64,000 nt of DNA. Source: Acanthosepion esculentum (Eukaryota > Mollusca > Cephalopoda > Sepiida > Sepiidae). Below the pieces are notes generated by a model, which worked only from the letters and a program-made list of their open reading frames with translations, was not told the DNA's origin and made no database searches. Location: contig OZ038517.1 in the NCBI GenBank assembly GCA_964036315.1, positions 16,311,713 through 16,375,712 of the forward strand, read 5' to 3'. Positions 40,101 through 53,189 of this stretch are shown piece after piece. The position numbers and the translations under genes are program-made. Position 1 is the first letter of the stretch, and every line of letters begins with the position of its first letter.

Positions 40101-41646
40101 CCAGAGGGTTGGGATAAAAAGCATCAATAATAAGATGGAATAAAACTAGTAATAAAATAATAGGAATAATGAAGAGTGGATCTGGCCAGAGGGTTGGGAT
40201 AAAAAGCATCAATAATAAGATGGAATCAAACTAGTAATAAAATAATAGGAATAATGAAGAGTGGATCTGGCCAGAGGGTTGGGATAAAATGCATCAATAA
40301 TAAGATGGAATGAAACTAGTAATAAAATAATAGGAATAATGAAGAGTGGATCTGGCCAGAGGGTTGGGATAAAAAGCATCAATAATAAGATGGAATGAAA
40401 CTAGTAATAAAACAATAGGAATAATGAAGAGTGGATCTGGCCAGATGGTTGGTATAAAAACCATCAATAATAAGATGGAATCAAACTAGTAATAAAATAA
40501 TAGGAATAATGAAGAGTGGATCTGGCCAGAGGGTTGGGATAAAAAGCATCAATAATAAGATGGAATAAAACTAGTAATAAAATAATAGGAATAATGAAGA
40601 GTGGATCTGGCCAGAGGGTTGGGATAAAAAGCATCAATAATAAGATGGAATCAAACTAGTAATAAAATAATAGGAATAATGAAGAGTGGATCTGGCCAGA
40701 GGGTTGGGATAAAAAGCATCAATAATAAGATGGAATCAAACTAGTAATAAAATAATAGGAATAATGAAGAGTGGATCTGGCCAGAGGGTTGGGATAAAAA
40801 GCATCAATAATAAGATGGAATGAAACTAGTAATAAAATAATAGGAATAATGAAGAGTGGATCTGGCCAGAGGGTTGGGATAAAAACCATCAATAATAAGA
40901 TGGAATCAAACTAGTAATAAAATAATAGGAATAATGAAGAGTGGATCTGGGCAGAGGGTTGGGATAAAAAGCATCAATAATAAGATGGAATCAAACTAGT
41001 AATAAAACAATAGGAATAATGAAGAGTGGATCTGGCCAGAGGGTTGGGATAAAAAGCATCAATAATAAGATGGAATCAAACTAGTAATAAAACAATAGGA
41101 ATAATGAAGATTGGATCTGGCCAGAGGGTTGGTATAAAAAGCATCAATAATAAGATGGAATCAAACTAGTAATAAAACAATAGGAATAATGAAGCGTGGA
41201 TCTGGCCAGAGGGTTGGGATAAAAAGCATCAATAATAAGATGGAATCAAACTAGTAATAAAATAATAGGAATAATGAAGAGTGGATCTGGTCAGAGGGTT
41301 GGGATAAAAACCATCAATAATAAGATGGAATCAAACTAGTAATAAAATAATAGGAATAATGAAGAGTGGATCTGGTCAGAGGGTTGTGATAAAAAGCATC
41401 AATAATAGGATGGAATCAAAGTAGTAATAAAATAATAGGAATAATGAAGAGTGGATCTGGCCAGAGGGTTGGGATAAAAAGCATCAATAATAAGATGGAA
41501 TGAAACTAGTAATAAAATAATAGGAATAATGAGGAGTGGATCTGGCCAGAGGGTTGGGATAAAAACCATCAATAATAAGATGGAATCAAACTAGTAATAA
41601 AACAATAGGAATAATGAAGAGTGGATCTGGCCAGAGGGTTGGGATA

Positions 41647-41732
41647 AAAAAGCATCAATAATAAGATGGAATCAAACTAGTAATAAAACAATAGGAATAA
41701 TGAAGAGTGGATCTGGCCAGAGGGTTGGGATA
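41647..41732. repeat. 86-bp length-variant monomer (A insertion)
   Basis: GGGATAAAAAAGCATC has six A after the T instead of five. The same insertion is in the monomer at 43093-43178, so it predates the 17-mer duplication. Two sites sharing it argues against a random homopolymer error. Confidence 0.85.
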
Positions 41733-43092
41733 AAAAGCATCAATAATAAGATGGAATCAAACTAGTAATAAAACAATAGGAATAATGAAGAGTGGATCTG
41801 GCCAGAGGGTTGGGATAAAAAGCATCAATAATAAGATGGAATCAAACTAGTAATAAAACAATAGGAATAATGAAGAGTGGATCTGGCCAGAGGGTTGGGA
41901 TAAAAAGCATCAATAATAAGATGGAATGAAACTAGTAATAAAACAATAGGAATAATGAAGAGTGGATCTGGCCAGAGGGTTGGGATAAAAACCATCAATA
42001 ATAAGATGGAATCAAACTAGTAATAAAATAATAGGAATAATGAAGAGTGGATCTGGCCAGAGGGTTGGGATAAAAAGCATCAATAATAAGATGGAATAAA
42101 ACTAGTAATAAAATAATAGGAATAATGAAGAGTGGATCTGGCCAGAGGGTTGGGATAAAAAGCATCAATAATAAGATGGAATCAAACTAGTAATAAAATA
42201 ATAGGAATAATGAAGAGTGGATCTGGCCAGAGGGTTGGGATAAAAAGTATCAATAATAAGATGGAATCAAACTAGTAATAAAATAATAGGAATAATGAAG
42301 AGTGGATCTGGCCAGAGGGTTGGGATAAAAAGCATCAATAATAAGATGGAATGAAACTAGTAATAAAATAATAGGAATAATGAAGAGTGGATCTGGCCAG
42401 AGGGTTGGGATAAAAACCATCAATAATAAGATGGAATCAAACTAGTAATAAAACAATAGGAATAATGAAGAGTGGATCTGGCCAGAGGGTTGGGATAAAA
42501 AGCATCAATAATAAGATGTAATCAAACTAGTAATAAAACAATAGGAATAATGAAGATTGGATCTGGCCAGAGGGTTGGTATAAAAAGCATCAATAATAAG
42601 ATGGAATCAAACTAGTAATAAAACAATAGGAATAATGAAGCGTGGATCTGGCCAGAGGGTTGGGATAAAAAGCATCAATAATAAGATGGAATCAAACTAG
42701 TAATAAAATAATAGGAATAATGGAGAGTGGATCTGGTCAGAGGGTTGGGATAAAAACCATCAATAATAAGATGGAATCAAACTAGTAATAAAATAATAGG
42801 AATAATGAAGAGTGGATCTGGTCAGAGGGTTGGGATAAAAAGCATCAATAATAGGATGGAATCAAAGTAGTAATAAAATAATAGGAATAATGAAGAGTGG
42901 ATCTGGCCAGAGGGTTGGGATAAAAAGCATCAATAATAAGATGGAATGAAACTAGTAATAAAATAATAGGAATAATGAGGAGTGGATCTGGCCAGAGGGT
43001 TGGGATAAAAACCATCAATAATAAGATGGAATCAAACTAGTAATAAAACAATAGGAATAATGAAGAGTGGATCTGGCCAGAGGGTTGGGATA

Positions 43093-43178
43093 AAAAAGCA
43101 TCAATAATAAGATGGAATCAAACTAGTAAAAAAACAATAGGAATAATGAAGAGTGGATCTGGCCAGAGGGTTGGGATA
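43093..43178. repeat. 86-bp length-variant monomer (A insertion), second copy
   Basis: It carries the same extra A as 41647-41732 and lies 1,446 bp (17x85+1) downstream. It adds a private T to A change (GTAAAAAAAC near 43130). Confidence 0.85.
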
Positions 43179-44579
43179 AAAAGCATCAATAATAAGATGG
43201 AATGAAACTAGTAATAAAACAATAGGAATAATGAAGAGTGGACCTGGCCAGAGGGTTGGGATAAAAAGCATCAATAATAAGATGGAATCAAACTAGTAAT
43301 AAAACAATAGGAATAATGAAGAGTGGATCTGGCCAGAGGGTTGGGATAAAAAGCATCAATAATAAGATGGAATGAAACTAGTAATAAAACAATAGGAATA
43401 ATGAAGAGTGGATCTGGCCAGAGGGTTGGGATAAAAAGCATCAATAATAAGATGGAATCAAACTAGTAATAAAACAATAGGAATAATGAAGAGTGGATCT
43501 GGCCAGAGGGTTGGGATAAAAAGCATCAATAATAAGATGGAATCAAACTAGTAATAAAACAATAGGAATAATGAAGAGTGTATCTGGCCAGAGGGTTGGG
43601 ATAAAAAGCATCAATAATAAGATGGAATCAAACTAGTAATAAAATAATAGGAATAATGAAGAGTGGATCTGGCCAGAGGGTTGGGATAAAAAGCATCAAT
43701 AATAAGATGGAATCAAACTAGTAATAAAATAATAGGAATAATGAAGAGTGGATCTGGTCAGAGGGTTGGGATAAAAAGCATCAATAATAAGATGGAATCA
43801 AACTAGTAATAAAATAATATGAATAATGAAGAGTGGATCTGGCCAGAGGGTTGGGATAAAAAGCATCAATAATAAGATGGAATGAAACTAGTAATAAAAT
43901 AATAGGAATAATGAAGAGTGGATCTGGCCAGAGGGTTGTGATAAAAACCATCAATAAAAAGATGGAATCAAACTAGTAATAAAACAATAGGAATAATGAA
44001 GAGTGGATCTGGCCAGAGGGTTGGGATAAAAAGCATCAATAATAAGATGGAATCAAACTAGTAATAAAACAATAGGAATAATGAAGAGTGGATCTGGCCA
44101 GAGGGTTGGGATAAAAAGCATCAATAATAAGATGGAATCAAACTAGTAATAAAACAATAGGAATAATGAAGAGTGGATCTGGCCAGAGGGTTGGGATAAA
44201 AAGCATCAATAATAAGATGGAATAAAACTAGTAATAAAATAATAGGAATAATGAAGAGTGGATCTGGCCAGAGGGTTGGGATAAAAAGCATCAATAATAA
44301 GATGGAATCAAACTAGTAATAAAATAATAGGAATAATGAAGAGTGGATCTGGCCAGAGGGTTGGGATAAAAACCATCAATAATAAGATGGAATCAAACTA
44401 GTAATAAAACAATAGGAATAATGAAGAGTGGATCTGGCCAGAGGGTTGGGATAAAAAGCATCAATAATAAGATGGAATAAAACTAGTAATAAAACAATAG
44501 GAATAATGAAGAGTGGATCTGGCCAGAGGGTTGGGATAAAAAGCATCAATAATAAGATGGAATCAAACTAGTAATAAAA

Positions 44580-47500
44580 TAATAGGAATAAGGAAGAGTG
44601 GATCTGGCCAGAGGGTTGGGATAAAAAGCATCAATAATAAGATGGAATCAAACTAGTAATAAAACAATAGGAATAATGAAGAGTGGATCTGGCCAGAGGG
44701 TTGGGATAAAAAGCATCAATAAAAAGATGGAATCAAAATAGTAATAAAACAATAGGAATAATGAAGAGTGGATCTGGCCAGAGGGTTGGGATAAAAAGCA
44801 TCAATAATAAGATGGAATCAAACTAGTAATAAAATAATAGGAATAAGGAAGAGTGGATCTGGCCAGAGGGTTGGGATAAAAACCATCAATAATAAGATGG
44901 AATCAAACTAGTAATAAAACAATAGGAATAATGAAGAGTGGATCTGGCCAGAGGGTTGGGATAAAAAGCATCAATAATAAGATGGAATCAAACTAGTAAT
45001 AAAATAATAGGAATAATAAAGAGTGGATCTGGCCAGAGGGTTGGGATAAAAAGCATCAATAATAAGATGTAATCAAACTAGTAATAAAATAATAGGAATA
45101 ATGAAGAGTGGATCTGGCCAGAGGGTTGGGATAAAAAGCATCAATAATAAGATGGAATAAAACTAGTAATAAAATAATAGGAATAATGAAGAGTGGATCT
45201 GGCCAGAGGGTTGGGATAAAAACCATCAATAATAAGATGGAATGAAACTAGTAATAAAACAATAGGAATAAGGAAGAGTGGATCTGGCCAGAGGGTTGGG
45301 ATAAAAAGCATCAATAATAAGATGGAATAAAACTAGTAATAAAACAATAGGAATAAGGAAGAGTGGATCTGGCCAGAGGGTTGGGATAAAAAGCATCAAT
45401 AATAAGATGGAATGAAACTAGTAATAAAACAATAGGAATAAGGAAGAGTGGATCTGGCCAGAGGGTTGGGATAAAAAGCATCAATAATAAGATGGAATAA
45501 AACTAGTAATAAAATAATAGGAATAATGAAGAGTGGATCTGGCCAGAGGGTTGGGATATAAACCATCAATAATAAGATGGAATCAAACTAGTAATAAAAC
45601 AATAGGAATAATGAAGCGTGGATCTGGCCAGAGGGTTGGGATAAAAAGCATCAATAATAAGATGGAATGAAACTAGTAATAAAACAATAGGAATAAGGAA
45701 GAGTGGATCTGGCCAGAGGGTTGGGATAAAAACCATCAATAATAAGATGGAATCAAACTAGTAATAAAATAATAGGAATAAGGAAGAGTGGATCTGGCCA
45801 GAGGGTTGGGATAAAAACCATCAATAATAAGATGGAATCAAACTAGTAATAAAATAATAGGAATAATGAAGAGTGGATCTGGCCAGAGGGTTGGGATAAA
45901 AACCATCAATAATAAGATGGAATGAAACTAGTAATAAAACAATAGGAATAAGGAAGAGTGGATCTGGCCAGAGGGTTGGGATAAAAACCATCAATAATAA
46001 GATGGAATCAAACTAGTAATAAAATAATAGGAATAATGAAGAGTGGATCTGGCCAGAGGGTTGGGATAAAAAGCATCAATAATAAGATGGAATGAAACTA
46101 GTAATAAAACAATAGGAATAAGGAAGAGTGGATCTGGCCAGAGGGTTGGGATAAAAAGCATCAATAATAAGATGGAATCAAACTAGTAATAAAATAATAG
46201 GAATAATGAAGAGTGGATCTGGCCAGAGGGTTGGGATAAAAACCATCAATAATAAGATGGAATCAAACTAGTAATAAAATAATAGGAATAATGAAGAGTG
46301 GATCTGGCCAGAGGGTTGGGATAAAAACCATCAATAATAAGATGGAATGAAACTAGTAATAAAACAATAGGAATAAGGAAGAGTGGATCTGGCCAGAGGG
46401 TTGGGATAAAAACCATCAATAATAAGATGGAATCAAACTAGTAATAAAATAATAGGAATAATGAAGAGTGGATCTGGCCAGAGGGTTGGGATAAAAAGCA
46501 TCAATAATAAGATGGAATAAAACTAGTAATAAAACAATAGGAATAAGGAAGAGTGGATCTGGCCAGAGGGTTGGGATAAAAAGCATCAATAATAAGATGG
46601 AATCAAACTAGTAATAAAATAATAGGAATAATGAAGAGTGGATCTGGCCAGAGGGTTGGGATAAAAAGCATCAATAATAAGATGGAATCAAACTAGTAAT
46701 AAAATAATAGGAATAAGGAAGAGTGGATCTGGCCAGAGGGTTGGGATAAAAAGCATCAATAATAAGATGGAATCAAACTAGTAATAAAATAATAGGAATA
46801 ATGAAGAGTGGATCTGGCCAGAGGGTTGGGATAAAAACCATCAATAATAAGATGGAATCAAACTAGTAATAAAACAATAGGAATAATGAAGCGTGGATCT
46901 GGCCAGAGGGTTGGGATAAAAACCATCAATAATAAGATGGAATGAAACTAGTAATAAAACAATAGGAATAATGAAGAGTGGATCTGGCCAGAGGGTTGGG
47001 ATAAAAAGCATCAATAATAAGATGGAATCAAACTAGTAATAAAATAATAGGAATAAGGAAGAGTGGATCTGGCCAGAGGGTTGGGATAAAAACCATCAAT
47101 AATAAGATGGAATCAAACTAGTAATAAAATAATAGGAATAATGAAGAGTGGATCTGGCCAGAGGGTTGGGATAAAAAGCATCAATAATAAGATGGAATGA
47201 AACTAGTAATAAAACAATAGGAATAAGGAAGAGTGGATCTGGCCAGAGGGTTGGGATAAAAACCATCAATAATAAGATGGAATCAAACTAGTAATAAAAT
47301 AATAGGAATAATGAAGAGTGGATCTGGCCAGAGGGTTGGGATAAAAAGCATCAATAATAAGATGGAATGAAACTAGTAATAAAACAATAGGAATAATGAA
47401 GAGTGGATCTGGCCAGAGGGTTGGGATAAAAAGCATCAATAATAAGATGGAATCAAACTAGTAATAAAATAATAGGAATAAGGAAGAGTGGATCTGGCCA

Positions 47501-49520
47501 GAGGGTTGGGATAAAAACCATCAATAATAAGATGGAATCAAACTAGTAATAAAATAATAGGAATAATGAAGAGTGGATCTGGCCAGAGGGTTGGGATAAA
47601 AACCATCAATAATAAGATGGAATGAAACTAGTAATAAAACAATAGGAATAAGGAAGAGTGGATCTGGCCAGAGGGTTGGGATAAAAAGCATCAATAATAA
47701 GATGGAATAAAACTAGTAATAAAACAATAGGAATAAGGAAGAGTGGATCTGGCCAGAGGGTTGGGATAAAAAGCATCAATAATAAGATGGAATGAAACTA
47801 GTAATAAAACAATAGGAATAAGGAAGAGTGGATCTGGCCAGAGGGTTGGGATAAAAAGCATCAATAATAAGATGGAATAAAACTAGTAATAAAATAATAG
47901 GAATAATGAAGAGTGGATCTGGCCAGAGGGTTGGGATAAAAACCATCAATAATAAGATGGAATGAAACTAGTAATAAAACAATAGGAATAATGAAGAGTG
48001 GATCTGGCCAGAGGGTTGGGATAAAAAGCATCAATAATAAGATGGAATAAAACTAGTAATAAAACAATAGGAATAAGGAAGAGTGGATCTGGCCAGAGGG
48101 TTGGGATAAAAAGCATCAATAATAAGATGGAATGAAACTAGTAATAAAACAATAGGAATAAGGAAGAGTGGATCTGGCCAGAGGGTTGGGATAAAAAGCA
48201 TCAATAATAAGATGGAATAAAACTAGTAATAAAATAATAGGAATAATGAAGAGTGGATCTGGCCAGAGGGTTGGGATAAAAACCATCAATAATAAGATGG
48301 AATCAAACTAGTAATAAAACAATAGGAATAATGAAGCGTGGATCTGGCCAGAGGGTTGGGATAAAAAGCATCAATAATAAGATGGAATGAAACTAGTAAT
48401 AAAACAATAGGAATAAGGAAGAGTGGATCTGGCCAGAGGGTTGGGATAAAAACCATCAATAATAAGATGGAATCAAACTAGTAATAAAATAATAGGAATA
48501 ATGAAGAGTGGATCTGGCCAGAGGGTTGGGATAAAAAGCATCAATAATAAGATGGAATGAAACTAGTAAGAAAACAATAGGAATAAGGAAGAGTGGATCT
48601 GGCCAGAGGGTTGGGATAAAAAGCATCAATAATAAGATGGAATCAAACTAGTAATAAAATAATAGGAATAATGAAGAGTGGATCTGGCCAGAGGGTTGGG
48701 ATAAAAACCATCAATAATAAGATGGAATCAAACTAGTAATAAAATAATAGGAATAATGAAGCGTGGATCTGGCCAGAGGGTTGGGATAAAAAGCATCAAT
48801 AATAAGATGGAATCAAACTAGTAATAAAACAATAGGAATAATGAAGCGTGGATCTGGGCAGAGGGTTGGGATAAAAAGCATCAATAATAAGATGGAATCA
48901 AACTAGTAATAAAACAATAGGAATAATGAAGCGTGGATCTGGCCAGAGGGTTGGGATAAAAAGCATCAATAATAAGATGGAATGAAACTAGTAATAAAAC
49001 AATAGGAATAAGGAAGAGTGGATCTGGCCAGAGGGTTGGGATAAAAAGCATCAATAATAAGATGGAATGAAACTAGTAATAAAATAATAGGAATAATGAA
49101 GAGTGGATCTGGCCAGAGGGTTGGGATAAAAAGCATCAATAATAAGATGGAATGAAACTAGTAATAAAACAATAGGAATAAGGAAGAGTGGATCTGGCCA
49201 GAGGGTTGGGATAAAAAGCATCAATAATAAGATGGAATCAAACTAGTAATAAAATAATAGGAATAATGAAGAGTGGATCTGGCCAGAGGGTTGGGATAAA
49301 AACCATCAATAATAAGATGGAATCAAACTAGTAATAAAATAATAGGAATAATGAAGCGTGGATCTGGCCAGAGGGTTGGGATAAAAAGCATCAATAATAA
49401 GATGGAATGAAACTAGTAATAAAATAATAGGAATAATGAAGAGTGGATCTGGCCAGAGGGTTGGGATAAAAAGCATCAATAATAAGATGGAATAAAACTA
49501 GTAATAAAACAATAGGAATA
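44580..49520. repeat. Domain enriched in the AATAAGGAAGAG variant (phase 54 G)
   Basis: T54G monomers are scattered as singletons before this point (about 37451, 39915) but here appear dozens of times, in runs and alternating with T54 monomers. Internal copies are visible: the series at 45351, 45441, 45611 and 45691 recurs at 48071, 48161, 48331 and 48411 (32 monomers, 2,720 bp), and 45271, 45351 and 45441 recur at 47651, 47731 and 47821 (28 monomers). AAGCGTGG (phase 59 C) monomers, at about 45616, 46891, 48336, 48766, 48846, 48931, 49356 and 49606, are interspersed. Confidence 0.85.
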
Positions 49521-49699
49521 AGGAAGATTGGATCTGGCCAGAGGGTTGGGATAAAAAGCATCAATAATAAGATGGAATCAAACTAGTAATAAAACAATAG
49601 GAATAATGAAGCGTGGATCTGGCCAGAGGGTTGGGATAAAAAGCATCAATAATAAGATGGAATCAAACTAGTAATAAAATAATAGGAATAATGAAGAGT

Positions 49700-50400
49700 G
49701 GATCTGGTCAGAGGGTTGGGATAAAAACCATCAATAATAAGATGGAATCAAACTAGTAATAAAATAATAGGAATAATGAAGAGTGGATCTGGTCAGAGGG
49801 TTGGGATAAAAAGCATCAATAATAGGATGGAATCAAAGTAGTAATAAAATAATAGGAATAATGAAGAGTGGATCTGGCCAGAGGGTTGGGATAAAAAGCA
49901 TCAATAATAAGATGGAATGAAACTAGTAATAAAATAATAGGAATAATGAAGAGTGGATCTGGCCAGAGGGTTGGGATAAAAACCATCAATAATAAGATGG
50001 AATCAAATTAGTAATAAAATAATAGGAATAATGAAGAGTGGATCTGGTCAGAGGGTTGGGATAAAAAGCATCAATAATAGGATGGAATCAAAGTAGTAAT
50101 AAAATAATAGGAATAATGAAGAGTGGATCTGGCCAGAGGGTTGGGATAAAAAGCATCAATAATAAGATGGAATGAAACTAGTAATAAAATAATAGGAATA
50201 ATGAAGAGTGGATCTGGCCAGAGGGTTGGGATAAAAACCATCAATAATAAGATGGAATCAAACTAGTAATAAAATAATAGGAATAATGAAGAGTGGATCT
50301 GGCCAGAGGGTTGGGATAAAAAGCATCAATAATAGGATGGAATCAAAGTAGTAATAAAATAATAGGAATAATGAAGAGTGGATCTGGCCAGAGGGTTGGG
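49700..50400. repeat. 3-monomer (255 bp) higher-order repeat, three copies
   Basis: A monomer with both AATAGGATGG and AAAGTAG occurs at 49821, 50076 and 50331, exactly 255 bp apart, each followed by a G26 monomer and then a phase-5 C monomer. The same double-variant monomer is in the 40.5-43.1 kb duplication (41405 and 42850), so this 3-mer was probably seeded from there. Confidence 0.88.
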
Positions 50401-51763
50401 ATAAAAAGCATCAATAATAAGATGGAATCAAACTAGTAATAAAACAATAGGAATAATGAAGAGTGGATCTGGCCAGAGGGTTGGGATAAAAAGCATCAAT
50501 AATAAGATGGAATGAAACTAGTAATAAAATAATAGGAATAATGAAGAGTGGATCTGGCCAGAGGGTTGGGATAAAAACCATCAATAATAAGATGGAATCA
50601 AACTAGGAATAAAACAATAGGAATAATGAAGAGTGGATCTGGCCAGAGGGTTGGGATAAAAAGCATCAATAATAAGATGGAATCAAACTAGTAATAAAAT
50701 AATAGGAATAATGAAGAGTGGATCTGGCCAGAGGGTTGGGATAAAAAGCATCAATAATAAGATGGAATGAAACTAGTAATAAAACAATAGGAATAATGAA
50801 GAGTGGATCTGGCCAGAGGGTTGGGATAAAAAGCATCAATAATAAGATGGAATGAAACTAGTAATAAAATAATAGGAATAATGAAGAGTGGATCTGGCCA
50901 GAGGGATGGGATAAAAAGCATCAATAATAAGATGGAATGAAACTAGTAATAAAACAATAGGAATAATGAAGAGTGGATCTGGCCAGAGGGTTGGGATAAA
51001 AAGCATCAATAATAAGATGGAATGAAACTAGTAATAAAATAATAGGAATAATGAAGAGTGGATCTGGCCAGAGGGTTGGGATAAAAACCATCAATAATAA
51101 GATGGAATCAAACTAGTAATAAAACAATAGGAATAATGAAGAGTGGATCTGGCCAGAGGGTTGGGATAAAAAGCATCAATAATAAGATGGAATCAAACTA
51201 GTAATAAAACAATAGGAATAATGAAGAGTGGATCTGGCCAGAGGGTTGGGATAAAAAGCATCAATAATAAGATGGAATCAAACTAGTAATAAAACAATAG
51301 GAATAATGAAGAGTGGATCTGGCAAGAGGGTTGGGATAAAAACCATCAATAATAAGATGGAATCAAACTAGTAATAAAACAATAGGAATAATGAAGAGTG
51401 GATCTGGCCAGAGGGTTGGGATAAAAAGCATCAATAATAAGATGGAATCAAACTAGTAATAAAACAATAGGAATAATGAAGAGTGGATCTGGCCAGAGGG
51501 TTGGGATAAAAACCATCAATAATAAGATGGAATCAAACTAGTAATAAAACAATAGGAATAATGAAGAGTGGATCTGGCCAGAGGGTTGGGATAAAAAGCA
51601 TCAATAATAAGATGGAATCAAACTAGTAATAAAACAATAGGAATAATGAAGAGTGGATCTGGCCAGAGGGTTGGGATAAAAAGCATCAATAATAAGATGG
51701 AATCAAACTAGTAATAAAATAATAGGAATAATGAAGAGTGGATCTGGCCAGAGGGTTGGGATA

Positions 51764-51847
51764 AAAAGCATCAATAATAAGATGGAATAAACTAGTAATA
51801 AAAGAATAGGAATATTGAAGAGTGGATCTGGCCAGAGGGTTGGGATA
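51764..51847. repeat. 84-bp length-variant monomer
   Basis: GAATAAACTAG is one A short, and the same monomer has AAAGAATAGG and ATATTGAAG, three changes not seen together elsewhere. A minus-strand open frame at 51686-51943 spans it, but it is a repeat artefact. Confidence 0.85.
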
Positions 51848-52697
51848 AAAACCATCAATAATAAGATGGAATAAAACTAGTAATAAAACAATAGGAATAA
51901 GGAAGAGTGGATCTGGCCAGAGGGTTGGGATAAAAAGCATCAATAATAAGATGGAATCAAACTAGTAATAAAACAATAGGAATAATGAAGAGTGGATCTG
52001 GCCAGAGGGTTGGGATAAAAAGCATCAATAATAAGATGGAATCAAACTAGTAATAAAACAATAGGAATAATGAAGAGTGGATCTGGCCAGAGGGTTTGGA
52101 TAAAAAGCATCAATAATAAGATGGAATCAAACTAGTAATAAAATAATAGGAATAATGAAGAGTGGATCTGGCCAGAGGGTTGGGATAAAAAGCATCAATA
52201 ATAAGATGGAATCAAACTAGTAATAAAACAATAGGAATAATGAAGAGTGGATCTGGCCAGAGGGTTGGGATAAAAACCATCAATAATAAGATGGAATCAA
52301 ACTAGTAATAAAATAATAGGAATAATGAAGAGTGGATCTGGCCAGAGGGTTGGGATAAAAAGCATCAATAATAAGATGGAATCAAACTAGTAATAAAATA
52401 ATAGGAATAATGAAGAGTGGATCTGGCCAGAGGGTTGGGATAAAAACCATCAATAATAAGATGGAATCAAACTAGTAATAAAACAATAGGAATAATGAAG
52501 AGTGGATCTGGCCAGAGGGTTGGGATAAAAAGCATCAATAATAAGATGGAATGAAACTAGTAATAAAATAATAGGAATAATGAAGAGTGGATCTGGCCAG
52601 AGGGTTGTGATAAAAAGCATCAATAATAAGATGGAATGAAACTAGTAATAAAATAATAGGAATAATGAAGAGTGGATCTGGCCAGAGGGTTGGGATA

Positions 52698-52783
52698 AAA
52701 ACCATCAATAATAAGATGGAATCAAACAAGTAATAAAATAATAGGAATAATGAAGAGTGAGATCTGGCCAGGGGGTTGGGATA
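52698..52783. repeat. 86-bp monomer with GAGTGAGATC insertion
   Basis: This copy has an extra A (GAGTGAGATC for GAGTGGATC) plus CCAGGGGGTTGG for CCAGAGGGTTGG, and C5, A31. Exactly the insertion and the A to G change recur together in the monomer at 60774-60859, which has G5, T31 and C42. The 86-bp length shifts the minus-strand frame cycle and lets an open frame run for 114 codons (52535-52879), the longest in the window. It has no gene-like feature beyond its length. Confidence 0.9.
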
Positions 52784-53189
52784 AAAAGCATCAATAATAA
52801 GATGGAATGAAACTAGTAATAAAATAATAGGAATAATGAAGAGTGGATCTGGCCAGAGGGTTGGGATAAAAAGCATCAATAATAAGATGGAATCAAACTA
52901 TTAATAAAATAATAGGAATAATGAAGAGTGGATCTGGCCAGAGGATTGGGATAAAAACCATCAATAATAAGATGGAATCAAACTAGTAATAAAATAATAG
53001 GAATAATGAAGAGTGGATCTGGCCAGAGGGTTGGGATAAAAAGCATCAATAATAAGATGGAATCAAACTAGTAATAAAATAATAGGAATAATGAAGAGTG
53101 GATCTGGCCAGAGGGTTGGGATAAAAAGCATCAATAATAAGATGGAATCAAACTAGTAATAAAATAATAGGAATAATGAAGAGTGGATC

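Larger units (their letters stand above)
40560..43178. repeat. 17-/18-monomer tandem duplication (about 1.45 kb)
   Basis: A long series of markers is copied at 17 monomers: GATTGG at 41109 and 42555, AAGCGTGG near 41193 and 42639, TCTGGTCAG near 41287 and 42732, AATAGGATGG near 41405 and 42850, GAGGAGTGG near 41531 and 42977, and a 1-nt A insertion near 41650 and 43096. The GAATAAAAC variant upstream (40561, 42092) is 18 monomers apart, so one monomer was gained or lost near the left edge. Confidence 0.9.

Noticed and set aside
52535..52879. 114-codon minus-strand open frame, the longest in the window
   Set aside because: Its length is explained by the 86-bp monomer at 52698-52783, which alters the frame cycle. 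The peptide is the usual satellite translation in different frames, hydrophobic because the minus strand is T-rich.
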